A stretch of 64,000 bases of DNA from Pelobates cultripes. Taxonomy: Eukaryota; Chordata; Amphibia; Anura; Pelobatidae. The notes under the pieces are model-generated. The model made no database searches, had not been told where the DNA came from, and saw only the letters and a program-made list of their open reading frames with translations. The stretch lies in NCBI GenBank assembly GCA_933207985.1, contig OW240924.1, forward strand, positions 72,889,236 through 72,953,235. Direction: 5' to 3'. The translations under genes and the position numbers were made by a program. Position 1 is the stretch's first letter. Every line of letters starts with the position of its first letter. Shown here piece by piece: positions 60,119-64,000 of the stretch.

Positions 60119-61227
60119 CAGCGGTTCCCAAACTGTGCCGCACAGGGGTGCCGCAGAATATTTCCTCGGTGCTATGATTATAGCACTGGGGAAACATTAC
60201 TGCTCAGCAGGGACCCGGTCGAGTGCCGCGGGCCTTTAAGAACGCAACCGGGCCCCTGTAATGTCAGCTGGCTGGGAGGACGTGACAGCCTGTCACTTCC
60301 TCCCAGCATCCTGCAGGGAGACAGCATGGGAGGGAGAGGAGGCAGCCGCAGCGTGAAGGGAGAGGAGCATAAAGAGCTCCAGACCCCTCATTCCTACAGC
60401 AGCAGGACTCAAAGCCATCCTCCTGGCACATAAGGTAAGCTAAAAGGAGGGTGGCTGGAGATATATATATATATATATATATAAAAAAAACACTTGTGTG
60501 TGTATGTGTGTGAGTGTATGTATGTGTGTGTGTGTATGAGTACGAGTGTTTGTATGTGTATGAGTGTGCATCTGTGTGTGTGTATATACATATATATATA
60601 TATGTCAGTGTGCTTCTGTGTCTGTGTGCACGCACACATCTGTGTGTCAGAGTGTGTGCTTTTAGGTCAGTGTGTATCTGTGTCATGGTGTGGGCATGTA
60701 TCAATGTTTGTCAGGGTGCATGTGTGTATGTGTTGGTGTGTATCTTAATGTGTGTATGTGTCGGTGTCTATATGAATTTGTGTGTATGTGTCGTGTATTT
60801 ATATGCATCTGTGTGTTAAGGTGCATGAATATCTTTGTAAGTATGTGTGTGTGTATGTGCATACATCCAAGCAGTCAAACACCAGCACACATACAAGCAC
60901 ACTCCTGCAATCTAACACAAATATTACATACAAACACATATACAAATACTTGACACAAATGTACATCCACATTTAAAAGTGAACATTACATTCAGACAAA
61001 CCCCTGCAATCAAACGCAAACATCACATACAAACACACCCCTGTATTTAAACACAATAATTGTATACAAGCACCCCTTCAAACACCAACACTGTACATTA
61101 CACTATAGCGCCAGTAAATGCCGCAGTGCTGTACAGATATACAACTTAGAAATTTTGACTTTGTGTGCCTTCGAAAAATACTGAAATATTAAGGGTGCCT
61201 TGTACCTAAAAAGTTTTGGAACCACTG
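60119..61227. mobile_element. non-autonomous hAT-like element with internal AT/TG array
   Basis: The left end CAGCGGTTCCCAAACTGTGC and the right end, read inversely CAGTGGTTCCAAAACTTTTT, are inverted repeats. The 8-bp flanks are TGCTAGAC (60111-60118) and TGCTAGCC (61228-61235), one mismatch. Inside are a GC-rich segment, an (AT)n run (about 60459-60483), TG-rich text (60494-60860) and CA-rich text. There is no transposase; the open frames over the TG/CA part are low-complexity. Confidence 0.82.
60459..60860. repeat. (AT)n and TG-rich simple-repeat tract
   Basis: A perfect AT run followed by about 370 bases of GTGTGTATGTGTG-type text with short interruptions and a second short AT tract near 60588-60603. 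Confidence 0.8.
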
Positions 61228-61235
61228 TGCTAGCC

Positions 61236-61662
61236 GGTACTACTGTAACACAACATAAAGTAGCAACAGTGTATAAAGGTAAACACTACTAGATAACTAA
61301 GTATAAAGAACACGGCTGCCACAATATGAGAGTATAGGGAAAATACACAGTATCAAAACCAGGCAGGGAAACAGGGAGAGGGGAATATCACCTAAATGGT
61401 TACACTTAGTAAGGTGAGAAAAAATGCGAATAACCTCTAAATCCCAATTGTAAAGCAGAGCCTGGAACAGAGACAAAAATAAACACACTCATATAAAGTC
61501 TAAACGGTATAAGAGAAGTCTCATAGGAGACTAAAAGAGAGCGACTAATATCTGGGTGGTCCCTAATCTGTGCCTTCGAGGGCACCTATGATAGTAGATT
61601 TAGGAGAACACTGGAATCTAGCTTCAATAACAGAGAACGTCTCGATAATATAAAAACAGGTG
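61236..61662. other. spacer, no gene seen
   Basis: A-rich text without a recognised feature. The minus open frame 61297-61488 is unsupported. Confidence 0.5.
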
Positions 61663-62160
61663 TGTAGCGGACCTAGGGTAACCTGACTGGCCGTCCGGGA
61701 ACCAGTTAGGGCATAAAGAGACCCATTTTCATCCCCTCAGTAACTGGACGACACACAGTCCTGGAGGTACAACACCATTTTATTGGCCACACATGGCTTT
61801 TATGCATAACCCCCTGCAAGGTGTGTATCACACAAAACTTACAAGGTCACCTCCCAGGATCCTCCCCCTCCCTGAGTCCCTAGCGCGGGAAAGAACTCTG
61901 TTCCATTTGTCCCCAAAGTCTGCCATTAAACCCACAGGGTTTCCCACACCAACCACCAGGGGTCTTCTTCCCAAGAGCCTCTTAGCCTGGGAGTCCAGGC
62001 GTGGGAAAAGGGACCGTCCCATTGTCTCACAGGTACAGAAAAGCTCTACTGATCACCAGCTGCACGTATGGCTAGCTGAGCCCAAATAAATCCATGTGCT
62101 GAACACTGAGAAGCAAAGCATATAAATTGGGGTGGACCCCCTTGCATACAGTCACTCATA
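61663..62160 (-). repeat. solo or truncated LTR related to the Gmr1-like LTR
   Basis: The plus strand starts TGTAGCGGACC, as the first LTR starts TGTAGCGGAGAGG. Later it has ACTGGACGACACACAGTCCTGG where the first has ACTAGACGACACATAGGCTGG, and TTTATGCATAACCCCCTGCA where the first has TTTATGCAATTCCCCATGCA. In element orientation there is a poly(A) signal (AATAAA, near 61780) and a TATA-like TTTATATGC (near 62113). No internal coding region flanks it. The outer end is uncertain. Confidence 0.6.
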
Positions 62161-62170
62161 GCCATTCTTT

Positions 62171-62254
62171 ATGGGCATTTTCGATGAGTATGGAAAAATC
62201 TTTAATGGTCTGCGGCAAATTCTTAAAACAGTCTTGAAATCCTTGAGAAGGTAA
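62171..62254 (+). CDS. 27-codon open frame encoding an amphipathic peptide, doubtful
   Basis: ATG at 62171, TAA at 62252-62254. The predicted peptide starts MGIFDEYGKIFNGLRQILK and is basic, with hydrophobic residues every three to four positions, so it could form an amphipathic helix. It has no signal peptide, no recognised promoter and no family match that I know. It adjoins the LTR fragment and may be chance. Confidence 0.15.
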   Translation: MGIFDEYGKIFNGLRQILKTVLKSLRR

Positions 62255-63356
62255 GCTATAATTTGTTCGAGCAGGATTCTGAGTAACCCTTTTCGTATTC
62301 TTGCATAGACGTCAAATTGATGTCCACCTATCGAACAGAGCTGCATTAAATGTTAGTGCTGTATAGATTGTGGAACAATGCTACTAAGACAATTCAAGGC
62401 TTCAATGGCCAATCCATGCTCATATTATCCAATTTTGCAGTTTTTAGTAAAACATGTTCTTTCTCAAGACAGTCTTGTCTCTCACAGCTGTGAAATATTA
62501 TTGAGATCATGCCTCAATTTGAGGCATATTGTTTATTGGTTTTGTCTTGTGAGTAGCTGCAAGATTATGAAATTATGGATTTTAAAACATGCTACTTTAA
62601 CTGATAAAGAGCCTACAAGAATAGCAAAGCATTTAACAAGCTTTGTTTGTAACCGGGGACAGTCCCCAGCATTTCACTGTTTCACTATCGTACCTTAAGT
62701 GAAGGCACAAAATTGTAACGATAAGTTATAGATGGGAAATCACCTAGCAATATATATATATATATACATACATACATACATACACACACACACAGAGTGA
62801 AAGGACAGATAGAGTTAAGACAGATGTAAAAATAAGACATCTGGTCGGCGACAGGAAGGAGGCTGAGAGCAGAAAGTGCCAAAGTTGAATTAGGAAGTGG
62901 TCTTTTTGCTTTAAAAAATGTTTTTTTTTATATTGTCACATCACAGTGTGATACATATATTGCAATCTAAATATCAATTAAACAATAACATAATACCAGA
63001 TATAGGACATGTATGTGAAAAGTGTTGTTTGTAGTAATATTGGAGGAAGGACAAAAGAGTCACTGAAGCGTATAAAACACTTACTGCAAGGTAGATATGC
63101 CTATAAAATAACATAAGGATTTATGTTTCAGCCAAAACGAAGGAACATAGACAGAGGAAATATTTGCTGCACCACACAGTGCTGCAAGCAGAGGGATTAT
63201 TTCGTAAAACTAACCGACCCCTTGTCTGAAGACCAGATGAAGGCAAGGCATATTAGAATCATAGCAGGTTTGTCCCCGAGTCATTAGGTCTTGATCCGCC
63301 AGGGACTGTGAAAGATTGCCAGCCAGCCGCCAGGCCTTCTTGCAGGCTAACTCACT
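62255..63356. other. spacer with simple repeats, no gene seen
   Basis: An (AT)n(ACAT)n(AC)n tract lies at about 62751-62795. No exon or other element is recognised. Confidence 0.5.
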
Positions 63357-63750
63357 CTGCCTCTGCCTCCCATCTGGTCAACTGTAAGGGGTATTATTGG
63401 AAAGTGGAAGCGTTTAGGAACAGGAGCAACTCAGCCACGAAGTGAAAGACCACGTAAAGGGTCACAGAGTGCCAAGGCGCATGGTGCGTAAAAAGCGCTC
63501 TGCTGATACCAAAGCAGAAAAGCTCCAAACTTTCACTGGCATTAATAGCAGCACAAATGGAATGGGTTTTTATGTCCGAGCAGCCTCATAGCACCAAGTA
63601 CAATGCCTCAACCCCATTGACGACCTATGGGATGAACTGGAACGAAGATTTTGAGCCAGATATTCTCGTCTTACATCAGTGCCTGACCTCACAAATAATC
63701 TACCGGATTAATGGGCAAAATATCCAACAGAAAACTTTAGGCTTACTATA
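63357..63750 (+). mobile_element. Tc1-like (DD34E-type) transposon copy with internal deletion
   Basis: The plus strand first encodes the DNA-binding part (GIIGKWKRLGTGATQPRSER then PRKGSQSAKAHG). At about 63600 it jumps directly to the end of the transposase (LNPIDDLWDELERRF, then a segment resembling SVPDLTNNLPD in broken frames). The catalytic middle is missing. The sequence resembles the Tc1-like family widespread in fish and frogs. It is a different element from the one at 44200-45712. Confidence 0.75.
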
Positions 63751-64000
63751 GAGCTGCCACCAATGTGCCTTTCCCAAGGTGGCTGGCACGCAAGCTACCA
63801 ATCACCATGTAAGAAAATAAGCACTTTATTAATAGCCATCAGGTAATCAATAGGTTATTTATCGCCTTACATGGAGATTAGGCTTATGTTGCGATATTGA
63901 TTATTTTTAAATATGTTAAACCTAGGCCACTATGACATGTCTTTCTGTGATTTCTTAAAAATTGTCTTTATATTATTGCATTTTTTTGAGGTGTGGTTTT
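63751..64000. other. window end, no gene seen
   Basis: AT-rich text. It may contain the remaining 3' end of the Tc1-like copy, but no inverted repeat is visible. Confidence 0.4.

Noticed and set aside
60264..60976. Long open frames rich in Cys/Val or His/Thr
   Set aside because: Translations of TG/CA simple repeats inside a hAT-like element.
56067..64000. Possible upstream PRORP exons on the minus strand
   Set aside because: I looked for the catalytic VVDGLN-like segment and PPR text and found nothing convincing. They are probably outside the window.

Overview
The window is vertebrate nuclear DNA, most probably from an anuran amphibian. I assemble three split genes from it: NFKBIA, PSMA6 and the 3' part of PRORP. 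They lie PRORP > PSMA6 > < NFKBIA, the order and relative orientation known from human 14q13. The introns are short. The space between genes is packed with DNA-transposon remnants of kinds common in frogs: TTAA-flanked MITEs, hAT-like elements with 8-bp target duplications, and Tc1-like elements. I cannot name the species.

Layout. 1-4463: the 5' part of an LTR retrotransposon on the minus strand, with a 1-kb LTR and then one open frame encoding gag, protease, integrase and the start of reverse transcriptase, running off the left edge. 5255-6360: a 5' fragment of an L1/Tx1-type LINE with a frameshifted ORF1. 6360-16990: gene-free repeat mosaic, including a LINE 3' end split by a MITE and a 1.2-kb hAT-like element. 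16990-21450: NFKBIA (plus strand, six exons, 311 aa) with NF-kappaB motifs upstream. 21450-29680: intergenic, between two converging 3' ends. 29684-42300: PSMA6 (minus strand, seven exons, 246 aa) with a 1.1-kb array of a 29-bp repeat in intron 1. 43647-45952: a hAT-like element with simple repeats, into which a Tc1-like transposon has inserted. 49897-56066: the last three PRORP exons (minus strand), encoding most of the nuclease domain. 56067-64000: repeats, including a second hAT-like element with an internal simple repeat, an LTR fragment and an internally deleted Tc1-like copy. This stretch is probably PRORP intron, but that is inference.

How the genes relate. IkappaB-alpha holds NF-kappaB in the cytoplasm. 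It is destroyed by the 26S proteasome, of which PSMA6 encodes the alpha1 subunit, after phosphorylation of its DSGLDS degron. The kappaB-like motifs upstream of NFKBIA fit the known negative-feedback loop. PRORP is the protein-only mitochondrial RNase P nuclease and has no known functional link to the other two.

The most unusual feature is the retrotransposon at the left edge. Its proteins look Ty3/gypsy-like, but integrase comes before reverse transcriptase. This is the Ty1/copia-like order described for Gmr1-type elements of deuterostomes. The frame appears unbroken for 1,107 codons, and its capsid region resembles the SCAN domain. Coordinates were counted by hand. Exon lengths and phases sum exactly for the complete genes, which supports the junctions. 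Repeat boundaries are less certain unless a target duplication is given.
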